Source: JANXQE01 sp035651635
GTDB taxonomy: Bacteria; Verrucomicrobiota; Verrucomicrobiia; Limisphaerales; UBA8199
DNA: 26,308 bases
Reading direction: 5' to 3'
NCBI GenBank assembly: GCA_035651635.1
Contig: DASRFK010000332.1
Coordinates: 1 to 26,308, forward strand
Shown: positions 1-7,144 of the stretch, one piece after another
Layout of the letters: each line of letters begins with the position of its first letter
Position numbering within the stretch: the stretch's first letter is position 1
The notes under the pieces: generated by a model
Database searches by the model: none
Told to the model about the DNA's origin: nothing
Seen by the model: only the letters and a program-made list of their open reading frames with translations
Program-made: the position numbers and the translations under genes

Positions 1-17
1 GGTAGTGGCGTGCCACG

Positions 18-875
18 TCACGGTTTAAAAAGTCGAAAGAATCGTGTGTTGGTCGCATTGAGCGTCACGGCAAAATTGGTAGCAACTATCGATAGAGTAT
101 TCGTGACCGGCTTCCACGAAGGGCCGACGAGAGATGCGGCGGATTCCAAGTCCCAGCCAACGGCATTTGTTGTCCACGAAAGTGTTGCTTGCTGCGGAGC
201 CGTGCTACTGATGGCGAGGTTGTAAGGCCCGAAGCCTGGTGGAATCTGCAAAACGAAATTGTCGAAGGTTTGCTGTGAGAAGTCGTAAAGTCCAACATGT
301 CCCGAGGCATACGTCGTGTTAGTGTCTACCAGCGACGTTGTTGCATTCGTGGAGCCGTTTACGAAAGCGGAATATTGGTTGCCGAGAACTTCGACGCGCA
401 GGTGGATGTTCTCCACCCCAGGATTGGTGATGACGTTGAATGCTTCGTTGAGCTTAGGCGGATTGTTATAGTTGGCGTCAGTGATTACGTGCCAATACAG
501 CGAGCTACCGGCATTTCCTCCACGGCTCCCAGCACCCCACCCGTTGCCGCCGGTAACAAGCAGCACCCCGTTCGTGCCCGAGGCGTCGGAACGCAACCAA
601 ATGCCTCCGTCAGCCACTTGGTTAATGTCCACATCTATCCTGAAATTCTGAAGCACAAAGGGCAGGCCACTAAACGTAGCTGGATTGTTGTTCGGTTGTG
701 TCGCGTAATACACTCCGTTGCTTGCCACCCAGGCACCGCGCAAATTGCTCCACGACGAAGATGGCCCGCCTTCAAAGTTGTCGGAGAAAACAACCTGAGA
801 ATGCGCCGTCGCGAGAGAAAAGCTTAGAAGAATCGCCGCGATTCCACGCAGAATGCACATCGTAGCCTCATGCAT
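18..875 (-). CDS. Secreted LamG/DUF1080-like beta-sandwich protein
   Basis: Predicted 285-aa exported protein. The N-terminus carries a hydrophobic signal segment (about residues 8-25, ending ATAHS-Q), followed by a domain starting FSDNFEGG that has the look of a concanavalin/LamG-type or DUF1080-like jelly roll (pattern of W, G and alternating strands to about residue 210). The last 65 residues form a separate beta-rich domain with LSWTTN and a terminal FFRLFKP, the same C-terminal type as in the protein at 19989-20444; this ending is common in secreted proteins of Pedosphaera-like Verrucomicrobia. The start used gives MHEATMCILRG; an internal Met at residue 6 would also leave a complete signal peptide. 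No catalytic residues can be named, so carbohydrate or surface binding is inference. It stands alone, transcribed away from the window start. Confidence 0.8.
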   Translation of the reverse strand: MHEATMCILRGIAAILLSFSLATAHSQVVFSDNFEGGPSSSWSNLRGAWVASNGVYYATQPNNNPATFSGLPFVLQNFRIDVDINQVADGGIWLRSDASGTNGVLLVTGGNGWGAGSRGGNAGSSLYWHVITDANYNNPPKLNEAFNVITNPGVENIHLRVEVLGNQYSAFVNGSTNATTSLVDTNTTYASGHVGLYDFSQQTFDNFVLQIPPGFGPYNLAISSTAPQQATLSWTTNAVGWDLESAASLVGPSWKPVTNTLSIVATNFAVTLNATNTRFFRLFKP

Positions 876-1109
876 GAGAATGAAACTGACAATAAAAAAT
901 ACTAAGCCGCGCTGTCAAGGACGGTTAAGATTTTGACCGGCCCCAACAAGTGGACTCGGTAGCCCGCAAACCCTTTCTGCGGCCATGGCCGCGCTTTCCC
1001 CTACTATTACGCCCGGCACAGGTTTTTCTCCGCCAGTGCCCGCCCCGCCTTCCATGGAGATGGACTTAGCGGAGGTTTTGTGGCGGGCCGGGTATACTGT
1101 TACGGGTGG

Positions 1110-1445
1110 CCACTGAGACCTAGAAGAGTATGGTCTCATTCGTGGCGGATTTAAGGCCGGGTGGTTCGGCTCCGGCTAACGCCCTCGGCCTCCCGACCGT
1201 CCGCCTGCATGGCCAAAACCATGCGACACACCAGAATGGGGGGCAGCGATACTCGCATGGCCACTGCTTGGCGCGGAAACCCAACGCGCAAGAGGCGCGG
1301 GCTGAGCAGAGCTGGCCAAATTACGGTGGGCATCCTGCGCCAAATGATAACCATACCGGAGACTTTGCAGCCCGATGAAATGGGGTCGCTCTGCAATAGC
1401 AGGTAGTCCTGGGGGTTCGAATGGCAAAAAACCTGCTGCTAACTA
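1110..1445. ncRNA. Candidate structured RNA in a 680-base gene-free stretch (876-1555)
   Basis: No reading frame here looks like protein, although several shadow ORFs cross it. Seen directly are consecutive inverted repeats: TGAGACC/GGTCTCA (1114-1120/1132-1138), GGCGGA/TCCGCC (1144-1149/1200-1205) enclosing GCCGG/CCGGC (1156-1160/1172-1176), GCATGG/CCATGC (1207-1212/1219-1224), TGGCCACTGCT with AGCAG plus TGGCCA (1258-1268 with 1305-1309 and 1313-1318) enclosing GCGCG/CGCGC (1271-1275/1285-1289), and AGCAGGT/ACCTGCT (1398-1404/1431-1437). A four-base tandem (TAAC) follows at about 1439. It does not match tmRNA, RNase P, SRP, 6S or group I/II intron signatures that I can recall. The strand is unknown. 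A 14-base perfect palindrome, GCGGCCATGGCCGC, lies upstream at 979-992. Confidence 0.3.
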
Positions 1446-1555
1446 ACTAACTAAAGCTGAGAAAACAGGGTCCTGGGCCTTCCCTCGGCGGGTCTGACGT
1501 AGGAGATAAAACAGCGGCCTTGCGACCTACCGGCTGCAAAATCGCTCTAAGTCTG

Positions 1556-2125
1556 TCAGGCCGTTGTGTTCAGCGTGCTTCCTGTAGCGGACGCGGTGGT
1601 TGTGGCAGTAGCCGCTGGAGTTTGGACGCCGTCGTCCGCATCGCCGTCAGTTCTCGCTTGGTGACTAAGACTGCGGGCGGCGTGACCCGCACTCTTAATA
1701 TCTTTTTTGAAGGCGGCGAAAGCTTGTTTTGCGGCTGAAATGTCGCCTGATTTGAGCGCATCCCTCAGCGTTGTAAAATCCTTGCCGATGGGGCTGTTGG
1801 AATCGAAAAGGCTTTTGCCTCCTGTGGCCTGAGAAGCTGTCTGAATGTCCTGCTGCAAGGTAGCGAAGGCTTGGGTCGCACCGGCTAGGTCGTTCGAGTT
1901 GAGTGCACTCCTAAGGGCCTTGAAGTCCTGGGAGTTTTGTTTGATTTCACTGCGCATTTGGCCAACCACTGGGTCTGTGCTCGACGCAGTCGTTGGCACG
2001 TAAGGGCTTGCGCCACTGACGGCGTTCATCTGATTGTCCCCAAAGTAAACGCCGGCGGGATTCGATAAATCGGTCACATTCATATTTCGATAGTCATTTG
2101 TTGCGGACACGTTGCGACCACCCAC
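1556..2125 (-). CDS. Ala-rich hypothetical protein with two internal helical repeats
   Basis: A 189-aa protein of unknown function. Two copies of an approximately 30-residue unit are visible at residues 67-96 and 116-145, both of the form DF-x-x-LR-x-AL-x-S-x-D-(L/I)-x-x-A-x-QAFA-x-(L/F)-x-x-DI. Each should form a pair of amphipathic helices. The N-terminal 50 residues are polar and low in helix signal; the C-terminal tail (from about 160) is Ala/Thr rich and probably disordered. There is no signal peptide or membrane segment. It is monocistronic, with the candidate structured region beyond its 3' end and a 145-base gap to the next gene. Proteins of this QAFA-repeat style occur in soil Acidobacteria and Verrucomicrobia, but I know no assigned role. 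Confidence 0.7.
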   Translation of the reverse strand: MGGRNVSATNDYRNMNVTDLSNPAGVYFGDNQMNAVSGASPYVPTTASSTDPVVGQMRSEIKQNSQDFKALRSALNSNDLAGATQAFATLQQDIQTASQATGGKSLFDSNSPIGKDFTTLRDALKSGDISAAKQAFAAFKKDIKSAGHAARSLSHQARTDGDADDGVQTPAATATTTASATGSTLNTTA

Positions 2126-2270
2126 GCATTTCTATTTATCGGATTCCGAAAGTGGGACTTAAGTCGTTTTTAAGGTTTTATGCTGACTGAGCAAAACGTC
2201 GGCAGCAAGGGGGTCGCGCAAACCAACTTTAGCAACAGCTGAGATGCCCATTGCGCACGGCGCTCACCAA

Positions 2271-3089
2271 TTACTGGAGCAGGAGCTTTTTCGGGGTGGG
2301 GAAGTCGTCGATGAGTATGGTTGTTGATTTAGGAGTGACGGTTAAGCACTGGAGCTTAACCGAGCGGCCGTCGAGTTTTATAGTTGCTGAATCGTTAGGG
2401 GCGAGTGTCTTTCCGTTGATAATCGCGAGCGGGTGTCCAGGCGCGCCGCCGATGCCTTGGAGCTTCACGTGTTGGAAGTAGGAGGGTTCGAGGATTGCGG
2501 CATGCCGCTCTGGGTCAGCCAGGAATTGCGCCACCCGCTTGTTGCCTTCCGAAATTTGTTCCTGGGTCATTTTCAGTATGAGGCTGTCGCGAGAGGATTT
2601 CCCGGTGTTGATGATGTCCATGGGCGCGCCCTCGGCGGCGAGGCAGAACCATTTGTAGGCTTCCGGTAAATCTTTCGCAAGGAAACGGCCATCTCCATAC
2701 ATCCGACCAAGTTCCAGTTGGGCGCGGACGTGGCGTCGGGTTGCTGCCTTCAACAGCCAAGGAAGAGCCTCGTCCACATGCGAGACGCTAACCTCTTTCT
2801 TAACCATCGGACTGTCGGCCCAGCTTAGCAGTTGATGGGCAAGCTGGTATTGGGAATTGAGCATGCCTTGAGGCGCGGCCCTCCGATACCAGGTTACCGC
2901 GTTCTCAAAATCGCCGCTGTTCCGGTAGATGTCGCCGAGCTTGTCCTGAGATTTGGCATCGCCAGCCTCTGCGGCGGACTTTAAGTCGGCCAAGGGATTT
3001 GGCTGCTGGCCGGATAGGGTGGCCGACGCCAGGAGGAAAGCGGTCGATAGACCCAGCAAACAAAACGTGATTCGCACCAGTGCAATCAA
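2271..3089 (-). CDS. Secreted Sel1/TPR-repeat protein
   Basis: 272-aa exported protein. A signal peptide is clear (residues 1-28, a hydrophobic run ending SATLSG-QQ). Sel1-like/TPR units follow: AEAGDAKSQDKLGDIY with WYRRAA, QGMLNSQYQLAHQLL with WLLKAA, and RAQLELGRMYGDG with WFCLAAEG, covering about residues 35-160. The C-terminal part (about 200-272) is a small beta domain, with INGKTLAPNDSATIKLDG and a terminal VTPKSTTILID segment. It resembles the small domain at the end of GspB-type and similar verrucomicrobial proteins. Sel1 repeats mediate protein-protein contacts, so an envelope scaffold role is the most one can infer. The start codon gives a proper signal peptide with no further N-terminal extension. 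Confidence 0.85.
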   Translation of the reverse strand: MIALVRITFCLLGLSTAFLLASATLSGQQPNPLADLKSAAEAGDAKSQDKLGDIYRNSGDFENAVTWYRRAAPQGMLNSQYQLAHQLLSWADSPMVKKEVSVSHVDEALPWLLKAATRRHVRAQLELGRMYGDGRFLAKDLPEAYKWFCLAAEGAPMDIINTGKSSRDSLILKMTQEQISEGNKRVAQFLADPERHAAILEPSYFQHVKLQGIGGAPGHPLAIINGKTLAPNDSATIKLDGRSVKLQCLTVTPKSTTILIDDFPTPKKLLLQ

Positions 3090-3232
3090 AGCAAGAGTTA
3101 TACCGGCCGGTGCGGGGGTGTAAGAAAGCAGGACTAGCGCTGAGCGCAGCGGGCATAATCGGCCGAAAGGCTAGCGTTTCAGCGGGGTCTTTTCCGCTTG
3201 CGCAAGTTGGCCGGGCATGGGTCTATTTGAGC

Positions 3233-3487
3233 ATGGGCAACGTCCATGAGACTGAAAGCCGCTGGTGGGGAGTGGGCGAATTTGTTTTGTGGGTTATTTT
3301 CTATTTCTGGGCGGTCTGGACGTTTAGCCTTTTTCTACCCCCAAAGCCGGAGCAAACACCGTTCGAAGTGTATCTGGGGAAACAAATCGGGCAACAAACC
3401 GAGGGCGGTGACCGGGCTGAGCGCGACCAGCAGCTTGATGAAGGCGCAGGCGACCGGCACCACCATAGCCTCCAGCGCCGGCACTAG
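3233..3487 (+). CDS. Weak small membrane-protein candidate in a 525-base gap
   Basis: The stretch 3090-3614 has no convincing gene. The best candidate starts at the ATG at 3233 and gives about 84 residues: a polar start, one hydrophobic helix (FVLWVIFYFWAVWTFSLFL) and then a low-quality His/Arg/Gln-rich tail. An opposite-strand frame (3335-3550) is also hydrophobic, so one of the two is probably a shadow, or both are remnants. No ribosome binding site is evident. It is listed only because the membrane segment is well formed; the downstream half does not look coding. Confidence 0.2.
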   Translation: MGNVHETESRWWGVGEFVLWVIFYFWAVWTFSLFLPPKPEQTPFEVYLGKQIGQQTEGGDRAERDQQLDEGAGDRHHHSLQRRH

Positions 3488-3614
3488 GAGTGGACTGCTT
3501 CCGATAGCGTCTGGAAGGCGACGGAGCCAGGCAGGACAACGACACCACACCCTATTGCTGGAAATCTGCGCACTTCCGATTGCTAAGTCCTGCCATTTAC
3601 TCCAGGCTCTGTAG

Positions 3615-4079
3615 ATGACCGATTGGCTTCAGAATAATAGGACTTGGGTTTTCACGAGCGCGGGTGTCGCAGTTGGAACTGCGGTTTTAGTCGTAGTTCG
3701 ATGGTTTATGCATCGAACACCGGCAAACGCCAGACGGCCACGACCCGAATTGAAAACTCACGAGCAGATGGACCAGCCACGATTTTCCTGGACTCACGCG
3801 GTCAAAGATATTCGCGGGGGAATCACACGTAAGTTTCAAAACGAGGGTGGCGAGGTTTCTAACTTACTGGTGCAAACGACGTCCGCAGTGCGAGTCGAAT
3901 GGCATCCGAAGGGTGCGCTTTCGTCGCACGAGAGAGGCTGGGTTAGATTCACATCGAAGGACAACGAGGTTCAGCTTCCAATTACCTGGACGATTGATTG
4001 CCGCACTGCATTGGGTCAAGCCGCCAAGCAGGTGTTTAGTCTGACAACCGTCGAGGGACTGCCGGAGCTCCTGGCTTAA
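3615..4079 (+). CDS. Single-pass membrane-anchored hypothetical protein
   Basis: 154 aa. The N-terminus (MTDWLQNNRTWVFTSAG...) places one transmembrane helix at about residues 12-31, preceded by a WLxxNxxWVF pattern seen in short anchor segments of many bacterial sensor and accessory proteins. It is followed by a basic stop-transfer stretch and a soluble domain of about 100 residues that looks beta-rich (VSNLLVQTTSAVRVEW, GWVRFTS, LPITWTIDCRTALG). The orientation with the soluble domain inside follows from the Arg/His cluster after the helix. I do not recognise the soluble domain; an Ig-like fold is only a guess from strand alternation. It has no operon partner: gaps flank it on both sides. 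Confidence 0.65.
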   Translation: MTDWLQNNRTWVFTSAGVAVGTAVLVVVRWFMHRTPANARRPRPELKTHEQMDQPRFSWTHAVKDIRGGITRKFQNEGGEVSNLLVQTTSAVRVEWHPKGALSSHERGWVRFTSKDNEVQLPITWTIDCRTALGQAAKQVFSLTTVEGLPELLA

Positions 4080-4183
4080 TCTTTAGGAGGGTTCGCCGGG
4101 ATGGCTTTCCGCCAATCAACACGAACAGGATTCCGCGTCTCAAGGGAGCGTCCAGAGAAGTGGTTGCGCCATGCTGCCTCGGC

Positions 4184-4261
4184 CAGGTAGCTCCCGCGAA
4201 TTCACCGAAGGAAGCTCGCCATCGCAGATTTCAGAACCTCCATGTAGAGGAGAGCTACCTG
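4184..4261. repeat. 10-bp perfect inverted repeat, 58-base spacer
   Basis: CAGGTAGCTC at 4184-4193 and its exact reverse complement at 4252-4261 enclose 58 bases without a strong internal hairpin. The gap 4080-4340 around it holds no gene I can support. It could be the stem of an RNA or a miniature element; there is no flanking direct repeat to decide. Confidence 0.4.
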
Positions 4262-4340
4262 ATTGCCGAATCGCGGACGTTTAGAAGCAAACTGTTGCAA
4301 CTTGAAGCGGATTGCAGCCACTGCTAAATTATTTTTCGAT

Positions 4341-4562
4341 ATGGTGCGGACCTGCACAATGCCTTTGACCGATGGGGAACTGCGCCCCCAGCTCGAAGCC
4401 GGTAACACGATTTCATTTGTTGGTCGAGAAATCAGTTATCAAACCATTGAACGCCAGGTGGAGCGACTTGGGTTTAGCGATTTGTATATCGTCTCAGCGA
4501 TGCACGGACGAGCAACCAACCAGGTTCGAATCCAGGTCAAGCCCTGCAGACCCGCCGCGTAA
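4341..4562 (+). CDS. Small hypothetical protein
   Basis: About 73 residues from the ATG at 4341 (an internal ATG at 4359 gives MPLTDGEL and 67 residues). The body, with VGREISYQTIERQVERLGF and a C-terminal NQVRIQVK strand, has normal amino-acid composition and an alternating helix/strand pattern, unlike the reading frames around it. The extended frame back to 4263 is Cys/Arg rich and looks non-coding, so I do not use it. No family is recognised and no clear ribosome binding site is seen. It may be a genuine orphan or a remnant; the gap 4563-4741 after it holds nothing I can name. Confidence 0.35.
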   Translation: MVRTCTMPLTDGELRPQLEAGNTISFVGREISYQTIERQVERLGFSDLYIVSAMHGRATNQVRIQVKPCRPAA

Positions 4563-4741
4563 CCGCGATTTGGTCCAGGCAAACCGAATCAAAACACACA
4601 ATCAGCATTGCCATATCTGGAACTCTCACGATTGAAAGAGGCGAGCTGGGATCGTTGGTCAAAGGCGTTATTGCGCAGAGGCGCGATTGCCAGCCATGGC
4701 ATGGCCAGCCCACGGTTGATGTTTCGGGGTGTCGGTAGCGC

Positions 4742-4912
4742 TTGGCCCTTTCTGTCGACGAGACTGCCGAGCTACTCGGCGTGTCCTCCGCCAGTATCTG
4801 GAGGCTTCTGCGGCGCGGTCTGTAGAAAAGCTCTAAAGCGCTGCGGCACCGGAGAATTCCGAAAGCCGACGTCGAGCGCTTTTTGAAGGAGACAAGCAGC
4901 GCCCAGTTTTAA
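4742..4912 (+). pseudogene. Excisionase-type helix-turn-helix gene with internal amber stop
   Basis: Read from TTG 4742, the frame gives an excisionase/MerR-like HTH_17 domain, LSVDETAELLGVSSASIWRL then LRRGL, up to a TAG at 4823-4825. The same frame continues after the stop with KSSKALRHRRIPKADVERFL and ends at TAA 4910. HTH_17 proteins have exactly this order: L-x-V-x-E-A-A-x-L-L-G-V-S, a recognition helix, a short wing, and R-R-I-P-x-x-D-V-x-x-F-L. The two halves are in the same frame and spaced as in the family, so one nonsense codon in the wing is the lesion. A TAG at 4736-4738 lies just upstream, so the true start may be TTG 4742 or may have been lost. Such proteins bind DNA in mobile elements or regulate small operons. 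Confidence 0.6.
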
Positions 4913-4972
4913 GCCCCGGGAGCCCCTTCTTGTTGCTTGCTCCAATGCCGGAGTTTGGTCTTATGTGCCGGC

Positions 4973-5485
4973 ATGAAGAAGCAACTGTTGGCGGTGCTCG
5001 TGTTGACCCTGACCGGCCTGCTCGCTTTGCTCCACGGGCAGAATCCCAAACCACTCCGCGCCCAACTCGTCGGCACATGGCGTTTAGTATCTTCGACCCA
5101 AACACTCGGCGACGGCTCCTCAAGGCCAGACCCGCAGACTGGCCAGAAGGGTGTGGGCTACCTCATCTACACCCAGAGCGGACGAGTCTGTGTTGTGGTC
5201 GCCAATCCCGACCGCTCCCGGTGGGCCTCCGTGCAAGCGCCGACGGGGGAAGATTTGCGGAACGCATTCGACGGGCTGGTCGCCTACGCTGGCACTTTTG
5301 AGGTCAACGAGGCCGAGCAGTCTGTGGTGCATCATATCGAGGTCGACCGAGTGCCGAATTCGACCGGCACTGACAGGAAACGGTTCTTCTCATTTTCAGG
5401 TGACCGCTTGTTGCTACGCGCGGCTGCGCCTCTGCCGAAAGATGTAACGGAGTGGACAATTATTTGGCAGCGAGTTGGAATGTAG
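4973..5485 (+). CDS. Secreted lipocalin-like domain protein
   Basis: 170 aa from the ATG at 4973, chosen because it begins a textbook signal peptide (MKKQLLAVLVLTLTGLLALL, cleavage near HG-QN); the 12-residue upstream extension has no signal character. The mature part opens with LVGTWRLVSS, the hallmark of the lipocalin-like family PF13924, followed by GYLIYTQSGRVCVVV (the second strand pair) and ends with TEWTIIWQRV, as family members do. Length matches the usual 140-170 residues. These proteins are small beta-barrels of unknown ligand, often in the periplasm. No operon partner is evident; it sits between two decayed HTH genes. Confidence 0.8.
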   Translation: MKKQLLAVLVLTLTGLLALLHGQNPKPLRAQLVGTWRLVSSTQTLGDGSSRPDPQTGQKGVGYLIYTQSGRVCVVVANPDRSRWASVQAPTGEDLRNAFDGLVAYAGTFEVNEAEQSVVHHIEVDRVPNSTGTDRKRFFSFSGDRLLLRAAAPLPKDVTEWTIIWQRVGM

Positions 5486-5562
5486 GTGCTTTGGACGGGT
5501 TTACAGCGGCCTTTCCGGTCGGGCTATTTTGATTTCCTTTGCAGCCACAAAAATCAGCATTT

Positions 5563-5745
5563 ATGACATCGCCTTTACCAACCCCAGAATTGACTGGCGG
5601 CCTCCGCCGCGAATTATGGCGTCGTGCCGTCGTAATCTCTAGAACCGCCGTACGGCGACTGCGGAAAACAGGCCGCCTAAAGACGATTACCCTACGGCAA
5701 AGGTTTTATATCACTGCGGCCGGGATAAAGGAGTTTTCAGGATGA
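5563..5745 (+). pseudogene. Probable degraded small helix-turn-helix gene
   Basis: From ATG 5563 the frame gives about 60 residues. The second half, ISRTAVRRLRKTGRLKTI then a basic wing and FYITAAGIKEF, fits the recognition helix, wing and last helix of an HTH_17/excisionase-like protein well. The first half in this frame (GGLRRELWRRAVV) does not fit the expected first helix, whereas the +1 frame over the same bases reads LAASAANYGV, which does (compare LAxxxGVS). Two small compensating indels would restore a normal protein, so I call it degraded, but an intact divergent basic protein starting at 5563 cannot be excluded. Confidence 0.4.
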
Positions 5746-5808
5746 CGGGTCCGAGCCACCAAAGCCATTTGCATTAGAGACGGTCGGCCAAAAAGTAATA
5801 AGGCCTTG

Positions 5809-6021
5809 ATGACCGAAATTCCGTTGCTCAGGAACACGGACGAGCGCCAGTTTGGGGTAGAGATAGAGATGCTGGAGAAGATTTCCTCCATTCACAAGCC
5901 CACCCAAGACCCAGTGGAAAAATACGATCCAGAGGAACTTCTCGAAAAACTGGACTACGCCGTCATTACTGCCCGGAATGCTTTGGGTCGCGCTGTTATG
6001 CCTGGGGAGATGCGAAATTAA
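5809..6021 (+). CDS. Small charged hypothetical protein
   Basis: 70 residues from ATG 5809; the TTG at 5806 just before it is less likely. The composition is that of a real soluble protein: MTEIPLLRNTDER, an acidic YDPEELLEKLDYAVITARNA helix and a short GRAVMPGEMRN tail. No known family is recognised and no signal peptide or membrane helix is present. A longer opposite-strand frame overlaps it but has poor composition. It is separated from the DUF1080 gene by 105 bases rich in stop codons. Confidence 0.45.
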   Translation: MTEIPLLRNTDERQFGVEIEMLEKISSIHKPTQDPVEKYDPEELLEKLDYAVITARNALGRAVMPGEMRN

Positions 6022-6126
6022 ATTGTTTGAAGTGCAGCGCTGATTGTCGCTGACCAGGACGGTGAGGCCAATGTCTGGTTCTTTTGGGGTTGCTGCTTGA
6101 AGCAGTTGGACGGATGCTGATAAGCC

Positions 6127-6939
6127 ATGGCGAAAGCAGATCATTACATGTGGACCGCTTGGTTGTTCGTATTGGCCGCCTTGGTCTCTTCATCAGCACT
6201 GGGCGCTGAATCGCTTGTGCAGGCCAAGGACGGGTCGGGTGTCTTTGGTTACAAGGATACGCCAAAGCTCCCGTGGTGCGGCTATCTCGTGCATGATCCG
6301 GACCGGCCCGCCCCCAAACGCATCCAGCCATGTCCGCCTTTAGCGCCCGTGGCACCGCCCTCTGATGCCATTGTGCTCTTCGATGGCCAGGACCTGTCGA
6401 AATGGGCGAATCCCCAAAGCGAGTGTCGTTTAGTGGATGGGTGTATTGAGGCTGTCGACGGGGGCAACTTGACAACGAAGGACAGCTTCGGGAGTTGCCA
6501 AATCCACCTGGAGTGGATGGCTCCGGCGAATTTCGAAGGACCGTGGTACAATCAAGGCAACAACGGGGTCGTGCTCATGGACCGCTTCGAAATCCAGATT
6601 TTCGATTCGTGCAACGTGAAGATTTATCCGGACGGTGAGGCTGCGGCAGTGTATGGCCAGACCCCTCCTTTGGTGAATGTGTGTCGCAAACCTGGCGAAT
6701 GGCAGACCTACGATATCGTTTTCACTGCGCCTTTGTTTACTGGAGGGAAGTTGGTGCGGCCGGCGTATGTGACGATGTTCTTCAACGGTGTGCTGGTGCA
6801 TTTGAATCAGGAGATTTACGGCGAGACCGGTCATCGCATCCTGCCGGAATACAAACAGAAGACGAGTACGGGTCCGCTAGCTTTGGCCAATCACAACTGC
6901 CCGGTGCGATTCCGAAACATTTGGTTGCGACCGTTGTGA
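6127..6939 (+). CDS. DUF1080 (3-keto-disaccharide hydrolase family) secreted protein
   Basis: 270 aa. A signal peptide spans residues 8-27 (hydrophobic core WLFVLAALV, cleavage near ALG-AE); ATG 6148 (MWTAWLFV) is an alternative start. The core DUF1080/PF06439 domain begins at AIVLFDGQDLSKW (81-93) and continues through LVDGCIEAVDGGNLTTKDSF, FEIQIFDS (154-161), EWQTYDIVFTAP (191-202) and FFNGVLVHLNQ (218-228), ending in FRNIWLRPL, as in full-length members. The order of strands and the conserved W, D and N positions fit a complete domain. Family members have been shown to hydrolyse 3-keto-glycosides; others are surface carbohydrate-binding proteins, so substrate is unassigned. It precedes the toroid protein at 7145 on the same strand. 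Confidence 0.9.
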   Translation: MAKADHYMWTAWLFVLAALVSSSALGAESLVQAKDGSGVFGYKDTPKLPWCGYLVHDPDRPAPKRIQPCPPLAPVAPPSDAIVLFDGQDLSKWANPQSECRLVDGCIEAVDGGNLTTKDSFGSCQIHLEWMAPANFEGPWYNQGNNGVVLMDRFEIQIFDSCNVKIYPDGEAAAVYGQTPPLVNVCRKPGEWQTYDIVFTAPLFTGGKLVRPAYVTMFFNGVLVHLNQEIYGETGHRILPEYKQKTSTGPLALANHNCPVRFRNIWLRPL

Positions 6940-7135
6940 AGTTTTTACCGCTAATTTTCTCTTTGCCTCGCTGATCTGGGGTTCAATTTCCCTTGGGTAC
7001 TTCATCTACCGGAAGAGGCAGCAATCGATCAGTGCTACGGCTGGAGGAATTCTGATGTTCTCGGCAGCTTATGTACCTCGGCCGTCAATTCGGCAGGGAG
7101 CGAAGCCCCTTGACCTGCAGATCCGCCGGGGATAA
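6938..7135 (+). pseudogene. Remnant of a small single-pass membrane protein
   Basis: The frame through this gap, open from 6881 to the TAA at 7133-7135, encodes a good transmembrane segment and basic flank: NFLFASLIWGSISLGYFIY followed by RKRQQ and a second hydrophobic patch (GGILMFSAAYV). This matches in layout a widespread family of roughly 65-residue bacterial membrane proteins of the type LLFGSIGxGYFxYGKRQ. No ATG, GTG or TTG occurs in frame before the helix. A GTG at 6936 in another frame reads VKFLPLIFSLPR and then stops, which suggests a start that has been separated by a frameshift. Confidence 0.35.
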
Positions 7136-7144
7136 AGGAATGCC

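Noticed and set aside
1405..1445. tRNA or tmRNA-like element (GGGGGTTCGAATGG followed by an AAAAAACC...GCTAAC stretch)
   Set aside because: The T-arm-like bases have no matching 3' stem, no acceptor stem or CCA is found, and no tmRNA 5' end is present.
3335..3550. Hydrophobic minus-strand frame in the 3090-3614 gap
   Set aside because: Could be a permease remnant, but no conserved motif is visible and it overlaps another equally weak frame.
5737..6144. 135-codon minus-strand frame
   Set aside because: Overlaps the better-composed small gene at 5809-6021 and lacks a recognisable domain.
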